From the NCBI RefSeq assembly GCF_001927285.1, contig NZ_MSIG01000003.1, positions 1 to 64,000 of the forward strand: a stretch of 64,000 nucleotides of DNA, written 5' to 3'. The position numbers and the translations under genes are program-made. Below the pieces are notes generated by a model, which was given only the letters and a program-made list of their open reading frames with translations, was not told the origin of the DNA and did not search any database. Of the stretch, positions 16,923-24,891 are shown one piece after another; the first letter of the stretch is position 1; each line of letters opens with the position of its first letter. The DNA comes from Mongoliimonas terrestris (GTDB taxonomy: Bacteria > Pseudomonadota > Alphaproteobacteria > Rhizobiales > Pleomorphomonadaceae).

Positions 16923-17939
16923 TCAGTTCACGCCGGTCTCGGCCTGGATCTTCTTGATGAGATCGGCGCCGATGCGTTCGGCCATCTCGTCGTGGACCGG
17001 CAGTAGCACCTCCATCCAGGCGGCGCGGTCGTCGGGGCCGAGCTCCACGAAGGTGGTCTTGTCGCTGTCCTTCATGGCCTGTAGCGCCTTCTCGTTCTCG
17101 TCCCGGGCGATCGAGTTGGCGTAGTCGGTCGCCTCGGCCATGGCCTTGTCGAGGCCGGCGCGGACGTCGTCGGGCAGGCCGTCCCAGAACTTCTTGTTCA
17201 CGATCACCGCGTAGCCGAGGTAGCCGTGGTTGGAGAGCGTGGCGTTGCTCTGCACCTCGTGCATCTTCTGGGTGTACATGTTGGACGGCGGGTTCTCGGT
17301 GCCGTCGACGACGCCGGTCTGCAGGGCCTGGTAGACCTCCGAGAAGGCCATCACCTGGGGCACGGCGCCGAGCGCGCTCATCTGGGCCTCCAGCACCTTG
17401 GAGGACTGGATGCGCATCTTCAGGCCGAGAAAGTCGTCCGGGGTGGCGAGCGGGGCGTTCGCCGACATGATCTTGAAGCCGTTGTCCCAGAAGGCGAGGC
17501 CGGTGATGCCCTTGGCCTCCAGGAGGGCGAGCATCTCCTTGCCGACGGGACCGTTGGTCACCTTGTGGAGCGCGTCGTAGGACGGGAACAGGAAGGGCAG
17601 GTCGAACGCCTCGAATTCCTTGACGCCGAGCGGACCGAACTTGGCGAGCGAGGGCGCCAGCATCTGGACGGCGCCGAGCTGGAGCGCCTCCAGCTCCTCC
17701 TTGTCCTTGTAGAGCTGGGAGTTCGGGTAGACCTCCACCTTCACCTTGCCGTCGGTGTAGGTCTCGGCGAGCGCCTTGAACTTCTCGGCGCCCTTGCCCT
17801 TCGGCGTGTCCGGCGACACCACGTGGCTGAACTTGATGACGATCTCCTCGGCGGCGGCAAGGCCGGCCGAAAGGCCGAGGGCGAGCGCGAGGGTGCAGGC
17901 GCCGGCGAGGCGCGCGGCGGCGCGGCGGGTGACGGTCAT
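16923..17939 (-). CDS. dctP: TRAP dicarboxylate transporter solute-binding protein DctP
   Basis: 338-residue periplasmic binding protein. A signal peptide (MTVTRRAAARLAGACTLALA to about residue 30, cleavage at AAA-EE) precedes a DctP-type domain: IKFSHVVSPDTPKGKGAEKF, QLGAVQMLAPS, LKMRIQSSKV with the conserved substrate-binding Arg, and VDGTENPPSNMYTQKMHEVQ. GGAGGA precedes the ATG. The long open frame continuing upstream to 20132 is antisense to dctS and not coding. It delivers substrate to DctQM. The divergent dctSR genes start 153 bases away, so expression is probably induced by external dicarboxylate. Confidence 0.96.
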   Translation of the reverse strand: MTVTRRAAARLAGACTLALALGLSAGLAAAEEIVIKFSHVVSPDTPKGKGAEKFKALAETYTDGKVKVEVYPNSQLYKDKEELEALQLGAVQMLAPSLAKFGPLGVKEFEAFDLPFLFPSYDALHKVTNGPVGKEMLALLEAKGITGLAFWDNGFKIMSANAPLATPDDFLGLKMRIQSSKVLEAQMSALGAVPQVMAFSEVYQALQTGVVDGTENPPSNMYTQKMHEVQSNATLSNHGYLGYAVIVNKKFWDGLPDDVRAGLDKAMAEATDYANSIARDENEKALQAMKDSDKTTFVELGPDDRAAWMEVLLPVHDEMAERIGADLIKKIQAETGVN

Positions 17940-18092
17940 GGCGGATCTCCTCCCGTTGAAGCCCTGGAGCTCTCTCCTCTCCGGGCCATGGTGAACCTCT
18001 AGCTCCCGGCCCCGGCCATCCGCTATTGTGGATATCCGAAACCGGCGAACCAGGCGGTCAACACCCTGGCGCCGACGGGAGGAGGGATCGGC

Positions 18093-20120
18093 GTGAGCGC
18101 ACGCGAGGAGACCGGCCCCGGCGGCGGACGCCGTTGGACGGACGTGGCGCTTTCCGCCATGCCGGTGGCCGCCATCGTGCTCCTGGTGGCGCTCGTCGGC
18201 CTCCTCCTGATGGTGACGGCCGCGGACGAGCGGGAGACCGCGCGCACCACCTTGATCAGCGACGCGCTCTGGGTGGAGCAGACGCTGCGCTTCCAGCTTT
18301 CCACAGACGAGGACACCATCGCCCGCCTCGCCCTCGACGCCGGCAGCCCGGCGGTGGACGCGGCGGCGCTCAGCGACCGGGCGCGGCTCTTCGTCGTGAA
18401 CAACCCGGAGGTGATTGCCATCGCCCTCATGGGGGCGGACGGCACGCCGCGCTTCGCCCTGCCGGCGCTTGCCGCGGACGCGGTGCCGCCGGCGATCGCC
18501 CGGGCGAAGGCGCTCGCCCGCTTCTCCGCCCGGCCGGTCTATGGCGACATGCGCCGGATGGCGGACGGCACGCTGGTGGTGGATCTGGCGGCCGCGGTGC
18601 CGGGGCCGGACGGGCCGGGCGCCCTGGTGGCGACGGTTTCGCTGACCGCCCTGATGACCCGCCACGTGCCCTGGTGGATCGGCGAGAAGTACGCGGTGCG
18701 CCTCGTCGACAGCGGCGGCGCCGTGCTCGCCGAGAAGGCCCGGGTGGAGCCGCTGCATGCCACGCTCGTCCACCAGATCGCGTTCGACCCGCCGATCCGC
18801 GGCACGGCGCTGGCCATCGCGCCCTACCGGCCGACGGGGACGGGCGGGCCGACGCTCCTGACGGCCGCCATCGTGGCGCTCGCCGCCTTCGCGGTGGTCT
18901 CGCTCGTGGCCCTGCAGCGGCACGTGGCGCGCCGCCGCCGGGTGGAGAGCCAGCTTCGCGACGAGACGGCCTTCCGCCGCGCCATGGAGGACAGCCTGAC
19001 CATCGGCATGCGGGCGCGCGACCTCGACGGGCGGATCATCTACGTGAACCCGGCCTTCTGCCGCATGGTGGGCTTTGCCGAGGCGGAGCTGATCGGCGCC
19101 GCGCCGCCCATGCCCTATTGGCTGCCCGACGAGATCGAGGAGACGCGCGCCCGCCACGACGCCCAGATCAAGGGCGAGAAGAAGGCCAAGAGCTGGGAGA
19201 CGCGGTTCCGCCGCGCCGACGGGCGGATCGTCGACGCGCTCCTCTACGAGGCCCCGCTTATCGACGCCGACGGGGTGACGCGCGGCTGGATGGGCTCCAT
19301 CATCGATGTGACGGACACCAAGGCCGCGGCCGATCTCGCCCGCCGGCAGGCGGAGAGCCTGCAGCGCACCGGCCGCCTGATCACCCTCGGCGAGATGGCC
19401 TCCACGCTCGCCCACGAGCTGAACCAGCCGCTCGCCGCCATCGCGTCCTACGCGGCCGGCTCGCTCAACATGCTGCGGAGCGGCCGCTTCGAGACGGCGG
19501 AGGTGGCCGGCGCGCTGGAGAAGCTCTCCGTGCAGGCAGACCGGGCGGGGCGGATCATCCGCCGCATCCAGGATTTCGTGCGCAAGCGCGAGCCGAGGTT
19601 CGGCGCCGTGCTGGTGGCCGACGTGGTGGAGGACAGCGTCGCCTTCTCGGCCAACGACCTCGCCGCCGCCGGGGTGCGGCTGGAGGTGGACGTGGGGCCG
19701 GACCTGCCGCCGGTGACCGCCGACCGCATCCTCCTGGAACAGGTGCTCCTCAACCTCGTGCGCAACGGCGCCGAGGCGATGGCGGGCCTCTCCGACCGGG
19801 TGCTGACGGTGACGGCCCGGCGCCAGGGCGCCGAGGTGGCGATCACGGTGGCGGACCGGGGCTGCGGCATCGACGGAGCGGTGGCCGGGCGGCTGTTCGA
19901 CGCCTTCGTCTCCACCAAGCCGGAGGGCATGGGGATGGGGCTCAACATCTGCCGGTCGATCGTGGAGCTGCACAAGGGCCGGCTTGCCCACGCGCCGCGG
20001 CCGGGCGGCGGGACGGTTTTCACCGTGACGCTGCCGGCGGCGGTTGATGCGGGCGGGGCCGGGCCGGCGGGCGCCGCCGCCGCGGTGCCGGTTCCGGCGG
20101 CGGCGGGGGCGGGCCAGTGA
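18093..20120 (+). CDS. dctS: C4-dicarboxylate sensor histidine kinase DctS
   Basis: 675-residue membrane kinase. The first membrane segment is at about residues 20-42, then a periplasmic double-Cache-like sensor (to about 245), a second membrane segment at about 252-272, a PAS domain at about 295-410, the HisKA box with His441 (LAHELNQPLAAI), and an ATPase domain with the N box (NLVRNGAEAM), G1 (DRGCGID) and G2 (KPEGMGMGLNI). The GTG start follows GGGAGGAGG. The stop overlaps the GTG of the regulator gene by four bases. By architecture and position opposite dctP it matches DctS of Rhodobacter capsulatus, which senses external dicarboxylates. The Ala/Gly/Pro-rich C-terminal tail is extra. Confidence 0.93.
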   Translation: MSAREETGPGGGRRWTDVALSAMPVAAIVLLVALVGLLLMVTAADERETARTTLISDALWVEQTLRFQLSTDEDTIARLALDAGSPAVDAAALSDRARLFVVNNPEVIAIALMGADGTPRFALPALAADAVPPAIARAKALARFSARPVYGDMRRMADGTLVVDLAAAVPGPDGPGALVATVSLTALMTRHVPWWIGEKYAVRLVDSGGAVLAEKARVEPLHATLVHQIAFDPPIRGTALAIAPYRPTGTGGPTLLTAAIVALAAFAVVSLVALQRHVARRRRVESQLRDETAFRRAMEDSLTIGMRARDLDGRIIYVNPAFCRMVGFAEAELIGAAPPMPYWLPDEIEETRARHDAQIKGEKKAKSWETRFRRADGRIVDALLYEAPLIDADGVTRGWMGSIIDVTDTKAAADLARRQAESLQRTGRLITLGEMASTLAHELNQPLAAIASYAAGSLNMLRSGRFETAEVAGALEKLSVQADRAGRIIRRIQDFVRKREPRFGAVLVADVVEDSVAFSANDLAAAGVRLEVDVGPDLPPVTADRILLEQVLLNLVRNGAEAMAGLSDRVLTVTARRQGAEVAITVADRGCGIDGAVAGRLFDAFVSTKPEGMGMGLNICRSIVELHKGRLAHAPRPGGGTVFTVTLPAAVDAGGAGPAGAAAAVPVPAAAGAGQ

Positions 20121-20773
20121 GCGGGGAGGCACGCGAGGGGGAAGGCGGGCCGCTCCAGGCCGACGCGGTGGTCCACGTGGTGGACGACGATCCGGCGATC
20201 CGCGACAGCCTCGCCTTCCTGTTCCGCTCGCGCGGGATCGCCACCGTGGGCTGGGAGAGCGGCGAGGCCTTCCTGGCCGGCGACGGGCCCGAGGCGGCGG
20301 CCTGCGTTGTGCTCGACGTGCGCATGGACGGCCTCGGCGGCCTTGCCACCTTCGACCGCCTGCGGGCGGCCGGCAGCAGCGCCCCGGTGGTCTTCCTCAC
20401 CGGCCATGCGGACGTGCCGATCGCCGTGGAGGCCCTGAAGAAGGGCGCCTTCGACTTCGTGGAGAAGCCCTTCAACGACAACGTGCTCGTCGACACGGTG
20501 ATCAAGGCCGTGGCCGAGGCCCTTGCGGCGCGCGCCGCCGACCGCTCGCGGAGCGCGGTGGAAGGGCGGATCGCCAGCCTCACCCAGCGCGAGCGCGAGG
20601 TGATGGACCTGATGCTCGACGGCCGCCTCAACAAGCAGATCGCCGACGCCCTCGGCGTGACCATGCGGACGGTGGAGGTGCACCGGGCGCGCGTGCTGGA
20701 GAAGATGGGCGCGCGGAACGCGGTGGATCTGGCGAACGTGATGGGGGGATTGGGGCGAAGGGGAGGGGGGTGA
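20117..20773 (+). CDS. dctR: FixJ/DctR-type response regulator
   Basis: 218 residues: receiver domain (VDDDPAIRDS, phospho-acceptor Asp67 in VVLDVRMDG, T in FLTGHAD, K in FVEKPF), then a LuxR-type helix-turn-helix (LTQREREVMDLMLDGRLNKQIADALGVTMRTVEVHRARVLEKM). It starts with GTG inside the last codons of dctS, so translation is coupled. The cognate regulator of DctS; expected to activate dctPQM from the 153-base divergent region. The C-terminus runs into a Gly-rich end. Confidence 0.93.
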   Translation: MSGEAREGEGGPLQADAVVHVVDDDPAIRDSLAFLFRSRGIATVGWESGEAFLAGDGPEAAACVVLDVRMDGLGGLATFDRLRAAGSSAPVVFLTGHADVPIAVEALKKGAFDFVEKPFNDNVLVDTVIKAVAEALAARAADRSRSAVEGRIASLTQREREVMDLMLDGRLNKQIADALGVTMRTVEVHRARVLEKMGARNAVDLANVMGGLGRRGGG

Positions 20774-20840
20774 CGGGGTGGGGGATGTTGCCGGATAGGA
20801 GGTGCCCGAAGGGGCGCGCCAGCCGAACCGGTGCGCCGCC

Positions 20841-20940
20841 GTCATCCCGACGGACGTCGGGATCCAGCCGACGTCGCGAATATCGCACCGGCGCGGTTGA
20901 TGCCACCGACGGTTGGATCCCGGCGTTCGCCGGGATGACG
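20841..20940. repeat. Inverted pair of palindromic repeats, family B
   Basis: GTCATCCCGACGGACGTCGG with its GATCCAGCC tail (20841-20872) faces GGTTGGATCCCGGCGTTCGC with CGGGATGACG (20911-20940). Each copy is a hairpin, and the two are mutually inverted, as in BIME-like arrangements. A second pair is at 38544-38662. This GTCATCCCGGC-type palindrome is common between genes of many proteobacteria. It lies just after dctR. Confidence 0.85.
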
Positions 20941-21024
20941 GGGAAGGGGTGACGTGGGCGGGACAACGGGCGGAGAATTGGTAGGGACGGAGGCGCTGGC
21001 GCCGCCTCGTTCACGCCCCTTCCT

Positions 21025-21115
21025 CGTCATGGTCCGCTTCAGGCGGACCAGCCACGCATTCCGTCGGTTGGAGTTGGGAAAAGCGTGGGTGGTCCGGCTG
21101 AACCGGACCATGACG
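21025..21115. repeat. Inverted pair of palindromic repeats, family A
   Basis: CGTCATGGTCCGCTTCAGGC plus GGACCAGCCACGC (21025-21057) faces GCGTGGGTGGTCCGGCTGAA plus CCGGACCATGACG (21082-21115). Each has a 7-8 base-pair stem around TTC/GAA-type loops. Further copies lie at 27231, 27322, 38261, 38380 and 38441. Confidence 0.85.
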
Positions 21116-21153
21116 ATCGTGGTGGGGGTGATCGGTGGGGCGACCGTCCGGCG

Positions 21154-21277
21154 ACCGGCTGCCTCGCATCCGGCTGCCCCGCATCCCGCGACCGTGTGCC
21201 TCGCATCCGGCAACCGGCTGCCTCGCATCCCGCAACCGGCTGCCTCGCATCTGGCAACCGGCTGCCCCAGATCCGCG
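21154..21277. repeat. Degenerate tandem repeat, about six units of up to 22 bases
   Basis: Units start near 21154, 21172, 21191, 21213, 21235 and 21257. The best-conserved unit is ACCGGCTGCCTCGCATCC followed by a variable CGCA or GGCA. Two early copies are shorter (18-19 bases). It lies in the 553-base gap between dctR and cobB, which otherwise holds only the family A and B palindromes. There are no CRISPR-like unique spacers. Confidence 0.8.
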
Positions 21278-21326
21278 ACCGGCCGTTCCTCACACGCGCC
21301 GTCCCGCGCACCCGCCGCCCCTCACC

Positions 21327-22661
21327 TCACCCCCTGGCGATGGCGTGGAAGAAGGTGCCGGTGGTGTGGGCTTGGCGGTGGCCGGTGGGGGTGGGGGGGC
21401 TGCCGTGGGCGTCGGTGACGGTGGCGAAGGCCTCTCCTGGCGTGGGGGCCGGGCTGGTGACGCTGGCGTAGTGGAATTCGTGGCCGGTGAGGACGCTGCC
21501 GGCGGGGCCGAGGGGGGTGTCGGCGGTAAGGGTTGCAACCCGGTAGCCGAGGTGGAGCTTGCGGCGGGCGTAGCTGGTGGCGACGGGCAGGAGGCCGAGC
21601 ATGGGGTGGGTCGTGCCGGCCTCGTCCTCCAGCGTCTCGCCGAGCACCATGTAGCCGCCGCACTCGCCGTGCACCGGCCGGGTTTCGGCGAAGCGGCGGA
21701 CGCCGTCGAGGAAGCGGGACGCGGCGGCGAGGCGGCCGGCGTGGAGCTCCGGATAGCCGCCGGGGAGCCAGAGCGCGTCGGCGGTCTCGTCGGGCGCCTC
21801 GTCGGCGAGCGGCGAGAAGGGGTGGAGCGAGGCGCCCGCCGCCCGCCAGCCGGCCTCCACGTGCGGATAGACGAAGCTGAAGGCGTCGTCGCGGGCGATC
21901 GCGATGCGCCCGCCCGGCGGCGGCAAGGGCACCAGCGGCGCGGCCGGCGAAACGGCGCGGGTGGGGCGGGCGGCGGCCACCAGGGCGTCGAGGTCCACCG
22001 CGGCGGCGACCGCCTCGGCGAGGGCGTCGAGCCGGGCGGCGAGGTCGGCGGTCTCGCCGGCCTGGACGAGGCCGAGGTGGCGCTCCGGCAGGATGAGGCC
22101 GGTCGCCTTGGAGAGGGCGCCGAACACCGGCATGCCGATCCGCGCCATGCCGGCCTCCACGAGGCGGCGGTGGCGCTCGCTCGCCACCTTGTTGAGGATG
22201 ACGCCGGCGACCGTCAGCCGGTCGTCGTAGCGCGCGCAGCCGAGGGCGACGGCGGCCGCCGACTGGGCCTGGCCGGAGACGTCGATGACCAGCACCACCG
22301 GCCAGCCGAGGGCGACCGCCGCGTCGGCGCTGGCGCCGGTGCGGCCGGGCGTGTCGCCGACCCCGTCGAAGAGGCCCATGGAGCCCTCCGCGACGACGAG
22401 GTCCGCCCCCGTGGCGGCCTCGGCGGCGAGCGCCGAGACGAGGGCCGGCGGCATGGCGAAGGTGTCGAGGTTGGACGAGGGCGCGCCGGTGGCGGCGGCG
22501 TGGAAGGCGGGGTCGATATAGTCCGGCCCGGATTTGAGGCCCCGCACGACGAGGCCGCGCCGGGCGAGCGCCCGCTGCAGGCCGAGCGTGACGGTGGTCT
22601 TGCCCGAGCCGGACTTCGGCGCGGCGATCATCAGGCCGGGGGCGAGGCGGGGCGCGGTCAT
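21327..22661 (-). CDS. cobB: Cobyrinate a,c-diamide synthase CobB
   Basis: 444-residue glutamine-dependent amidase that converts (hydrogeno)byrinate to its a,c-diamide, using ATP. The N-terminal P-loop domain (MIAAPKSGSGKTTVTLGLQRAL, then GLKSGPDYIDP and EGSMGLFDG) is followed by a class-I glutamine amidotransferase-like domain with nucleophile Cys in HGECGGYMVLGE. The length fits the family. MTAPRLAPG at 22661 is preferred; the frame is open to 22745 with a Pro-rich leader. It is transcribed away from cbiD across 277 bases, so both may share a regulatory region. No cobalamin riboswitch is seen there. Confidence 0.94.
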   Translation of the reverse strand: MTAPRLAPGLMIAAPKSGSGKTTVTLGLQRALARRGLVVRGLKSGPDYIDPAFHAAATGAPSSNLDTFAMPPALVSALAAEAATGADLVVAEGSMGLFDGVGDTPGRTGASADAAVALGWPVVLVIDVSGQAQSAAAVALGCARYDDRLTVAGVILNKVASERHRRLVEAGMARIGMPVFGALSKATGLILPERHLGLVQAGETADLAARLDALAEAVAAAVDLDALVAAARPTRAVSPAAPLVPLPPPGGRIAIARDDAFSFVYPHVEAGWRAAGASLHPFSPLADEAPDETADALWLPGGYPELHAGRLAAASRFLDGVRRFAETRPVHGECGGYMVLGETLEDEAGTTHPMLGLLPVATSYARRKLHLGYRVATLTADTPLGPAGSVLTGHEFHYASVTSPAPTPGEAFATVTDAHGSPPTPTGHRQAHTTGTFFHAIARG

Positions 22662-22770
22662 CGGCGGCGGACGGGGCTTCTGCGCTTTGAGGGTCTGGGA
22701 TGCGGGATCGGGGGCGACCATGGCGGGCGGCGGGGCTGCTGGCAAGCGGCAGCCGGATCTTGCATGCGGC

Positions 22771-22802
22771 GCGTGGAGTCCGGACGCGTCCGGACTCCAC
22801 GC
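22771..22802. repeat. Perfect 32-base palindrome between cobB and cbiD
   Basis: GCGTGGAGTCCGGACG is followed directly by its exact reverse complement, with no loop. It is centred in the 277-base divergent gap. A second imperfect hairpin (GCAAATCCCG / CGGGACTTGC) lies at about 22850-22877. No T-run follows either, so neither looks like a terminator. Could be an operator or a mobile palindrome. Confidence 0.7.
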
Positions 22803-22938
22803 TCGTTACGGCCTGACCGGCCGGCGCCCGTTCGGGCTTGCCTGCGCCTGCAAATCCCGCCAGGTCGGGACTTGCAAGCTTGGTCTCCGGCCAACCGGCC
22901 GCATGACGATCCGGCGCGGCTGCGCTATCACTCGTCCC

Positions 22939-24024
22939 ATGGACGAGATGCCCGATCCGAGGACCCTTCGCCGCGGCTGGACCACCGGCACCTGCGCGAC
23001 CGCCGCCGCCAAGGCGGCCTTCGTCGGCTGGGTGACGGGCGACTTCCCCGACCCGGTGACGGTGACGCTGCCGGGCGGCCAGACGCCCGCCTTCGCGCTC
23101 GCCCGCACGGAGCACCATGCGGAGGGCGCCTCCGCCGGGGTGATCAAGGACGCGGGCGACGACCCGGACGCCACCCACGGGGCGATGCTCTGGGTGACGG
23201 TCGGGCCGGCGCCTGCGGGCGCCGGGATCCGCTTCCGGGCCGGGCCGGGCGTCGGCACGGTGACGAAGCCGGGCCTGCCCATCCCGCCCGGCGAGCCCGC
23301 CATCAATCCGGTGCCGCGCGAGATGATCCGCCTCGCCCTCGCCGAAGCGCGTGGCGAGGTGGGCGGGCCGGCGGACGCGACCGTGACCATATCCATCCCG
23401 GGCGGCGAGATCATCGCCTTGAGCACGCTGAACGGCCGGCTCGGCATCGTCGGCGGGCTCTCGGTGCTCGGCACCACCGGCATCGTGATCCCGTTCAGCT
23501 GCGCCGCCTGGATCCACTCCATCCACCGGGGCATCGACGTGGCCCGCGCCGCCGGCCTCACCCACATCGCGGGCGCCACCGGCACCACCTCCGAGGCGGC
23601 GGTGCAGCGCCTCCTGGACCTGCCGGAGACGGCGCTGATCGAGATGGGCGACTTCGTCGGCGGCATGCTGAAATACATCCGCCGCCACCCGGTGCCGACC
23701 GTCACCATCGCGGGCGGCTTCGCCAAGATGGTGAAGCTCGGCCAAGGCATGATCGACCTCCACTCCCGCGCCGGCCCCGTGGACATGGCCTGGCTCGCCG
23801 ACCGGGTGCGCGAGGCCGGGGGGGAGGAGGCGTTCGCCGGCTGGGTGCCGGGGGCGAACGCGGCGAACGAGGTGCTGGTGGAGGCGGAGAAGCGGGGGGT
23901 GAAGGTGGCGGACGTGGTGGCGGAGTGGGCGTGGCGGACGGCCGTGGGGGCGGTGGGGGGCGGAGCGGAGCGGGTGGAGGTGGTGGTGTTTGATCGAGGG
24001 GGTGGGGTGGTGGGGAGAAGGTGA
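22939..24024 (+). CDS. cbiD: Cobalt-precorrin-5B C1-methyltransferase CbiD
   Basis: 361-residue corrin-ring methylase of the CbiD family, recognised by LRRGWTTGTCATAAAKAA, VIKDAGDDPDATHG, GVGTVTKPGLPIPPGEPAINPVPR, GVVGG-like SVLGTTGIV and IHRGIDVARAAG. In the anaerobic pathway it methylates C1 with SAM. In many Rhizobiales a cbiD replaces cobF in an otherwise aerobic pathway; no cobF is visible here, which fits. The ATG at 22939 starts immediately before the conserved domain. The C-terminal 40 residues are Gly/Val-rich and less conserved. It faces away from cobB. Confidence 0.93.
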   Translation: MDEMPDPRTLRRGWTTGTCATAAAKAAFVGWVTGDFPDPVTVTLPGGQTPAFALARTEHHAEGASAGVIKDAGDDPDATHGAMLWVTVGPAPAGAGIRFRAGPGVGTVTKPGLPIPPGEPAINPVPREMIRLALAEARGEVGGPADATVTISIPGGEIIALSTLNGRLGIVGGLSVLGTTGIVIPFSCAAWIHSIHRGIDVARAAGLTHIAGATGTTSEAAVQRLLDLPETALIEMGDFVGGMLKYIRRHPVPTVTIAGGFAKMVKLGQGMIDLHSRAGPVDMAWLADRVREAGGEEAFAGWVPGANAANEVLVEAEKRGVKVADVVAEWAWRTAVGAVGGGAERVEVVVFDRGGGVVGRR

Positions 24025-24066
24025 GGGGGGGGGATGAGGGCCGCGTCTGGCTAAAACAGAGAATCG

Positions 24067-24081
24067 GAACAAAAAAGGAAC
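24067..24081. promoter_or_regulatory. LexA (SOS) box upstream of the DUF5131 gene
   Basis: Exact GAAC-N7-GAAC (spacer AAAAAAG), the direct-repeat LexA site known from alphaproteobacteria. It lies 58 bases before the ATG at 24139 and just upstream of a candidate promoter. Confidence 0.7.
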
Positions 24082-24085
24082 ATCC

Positions 24086-24112
24086 TTGTTCGGGATCTCT
24101 TAACCATATAAT
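24086..24112 (+). promoter_or_regulatory. Candidate promoter of the DUF5131 gene
   Basis: TTGTTC (24086-24091) and a consensus TATAAT (24107-24112) with a 15-base spacer, in a locally AT-rich stretch. The SOS box ends five bases before the -35 element. GAAC-ATCCTT-GTTC (24078-24091) also forms an inverted repeat reaching into the -35 box. The 15-base spacing is shorter than ideal. Confidence 0.5.
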
Positions 24113-24138
24113 CCAACTGTGCTTCAGGGGAGCACGAC

Positions 24139-24891
24139 ATGGCCGAAACGTCTATTGAGTGGACGGACGCAACTTGGAACCCGATCGCCGGGTGCGCCGT
24201 CATGTCGGCCGGCTGCACGAACTGTTATGCAATGCGGATGGCTGCCCGTCTCGAAGCAATGGGCGTGGAAAAATACCGCGGACTGACCCGCAAGAGCGGT
24301 AACCGGCATGTCTGGACCGGGCGTGTCACGCTCGACGAAGTTTCACTGGCTGTTCCGCTTGGCTGGTCCAAGCCCCGTAAAGTCTTCGTCAACTCTATGT
24401 CTGACCTGTTCCAGGAAAGCGTCCCCGTCGAGTTCGTGAGGCGGATTTGGGACATTATGGCCGAGACGCCCCGGCACACTTACCAGATCCTCACCAAGCG
24501 CCCCGACAGGATGGCGGACGCCTTGACTTCCGAAGTGTTCGCCGTTCTCCCGAATGTCTGGCTCGGTACGAGCGTTGAGGACAGCTCCGTGCTTTCCAGA
24601 CTTGATGCCCTTCGCCGTGTGCCGGCTACCGTCCGCTTTGTCTCTTTCGAGCCGCTGATCGGCTCCGTCGCCACAGCCGAGCTGAGGGGGATCAACTGGG
24701 CCATCGTCGGCGGCGAGTCCGGCCCTCGGGCGCGTCCGATGGACGAGGCTTGGGTGGGCGAGATCAAGGAGCTCTGCGACAGCTCCGGCACCGCGTTCTT
24801 CTTCAAGCAGTGGGGTGGCCGGAACAAAAAAGCGACCGGGCGGACCTACCGCGGACGCACGTGGGACGCCTTGCCCGACCTTAGGATGTGA
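24139..24891 (+). CDS. DUF5131 (phage Gp37/Gp68-like) three-cysteine protein
   Basis: 250 residues, matching the phage Gp37/Gp68 (DUF5131) family. The N-terminal motif WNPIAGCAVMSAGCTNCYA places Cys19, Cys26 and Cys29 as C-x6-C-x2-C, resembling a radical-SAM [4Fe-4S] site with a wider first spacing. Barrel-strand motifs follow: VFVNSMSDLF, YQILTKRPDRM, WLGTSVED, RFVSFEPLIG, WAIVGGESG and FFFKQWGG. Biochemical role unknown. The 3' end overlaps that of tcmP by 46 bases, convergent; the three-Cys-motif partner family is named for this association. A LexA box and a consensus -10 lie upstream, so damage-inducible expression is likely. Codon use is less GC-biased than in the flanking cob genes, suggesting transfer. 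Confidence 0.88.
   Translation: MAETSIEWTDATWNPIAGCAVMSAGCTNCYAMRMAARLEAMGVEKYRGLTRKSGNRHVWTGRVTLDEVSLAVPLGWSKPRKVFVNSMSDLFQESVPVEFVRRIWDIMAETPRHTYQILTKRPDRMADALTSEVFAVLPNVWLGTSVEDSSVLSRLDALRRVPATVRFVSFEPLIGSVATAELRGINWAIVGGESGPRARPMDEAWVGEIKELCDSSGTAFFFKQWGGRNKKATGRTYRGRTWDALPDLRM

Noticed and set aside
17940..20132. Long minus-strand open frame continuing upstream of dctP through the whole dctS region
   Set aside because: It is antisense to a clear histidine kinase and translates to His/Arg/Gly-rich low-complexity sequence; high GC keeps the reverse frame open. Only the part from 17939 is dctP.
21154..21277. CRISPR array
   Set aside because: The units are contiguous and degenerate, with no unique spacers and no cas genes in the window.
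22771..22802. Rho-independent terminator for cobB or cbiD
   Set aside because: The palindrome lies between divergent starts, has no loop and no T-run.
22662..22938. Cobalamin riboswitch upstream of cobB or cbiD
   Set aside because: No B12 box or GCCACTG element could be found; the only complete riboswitch is at 41252-41446.
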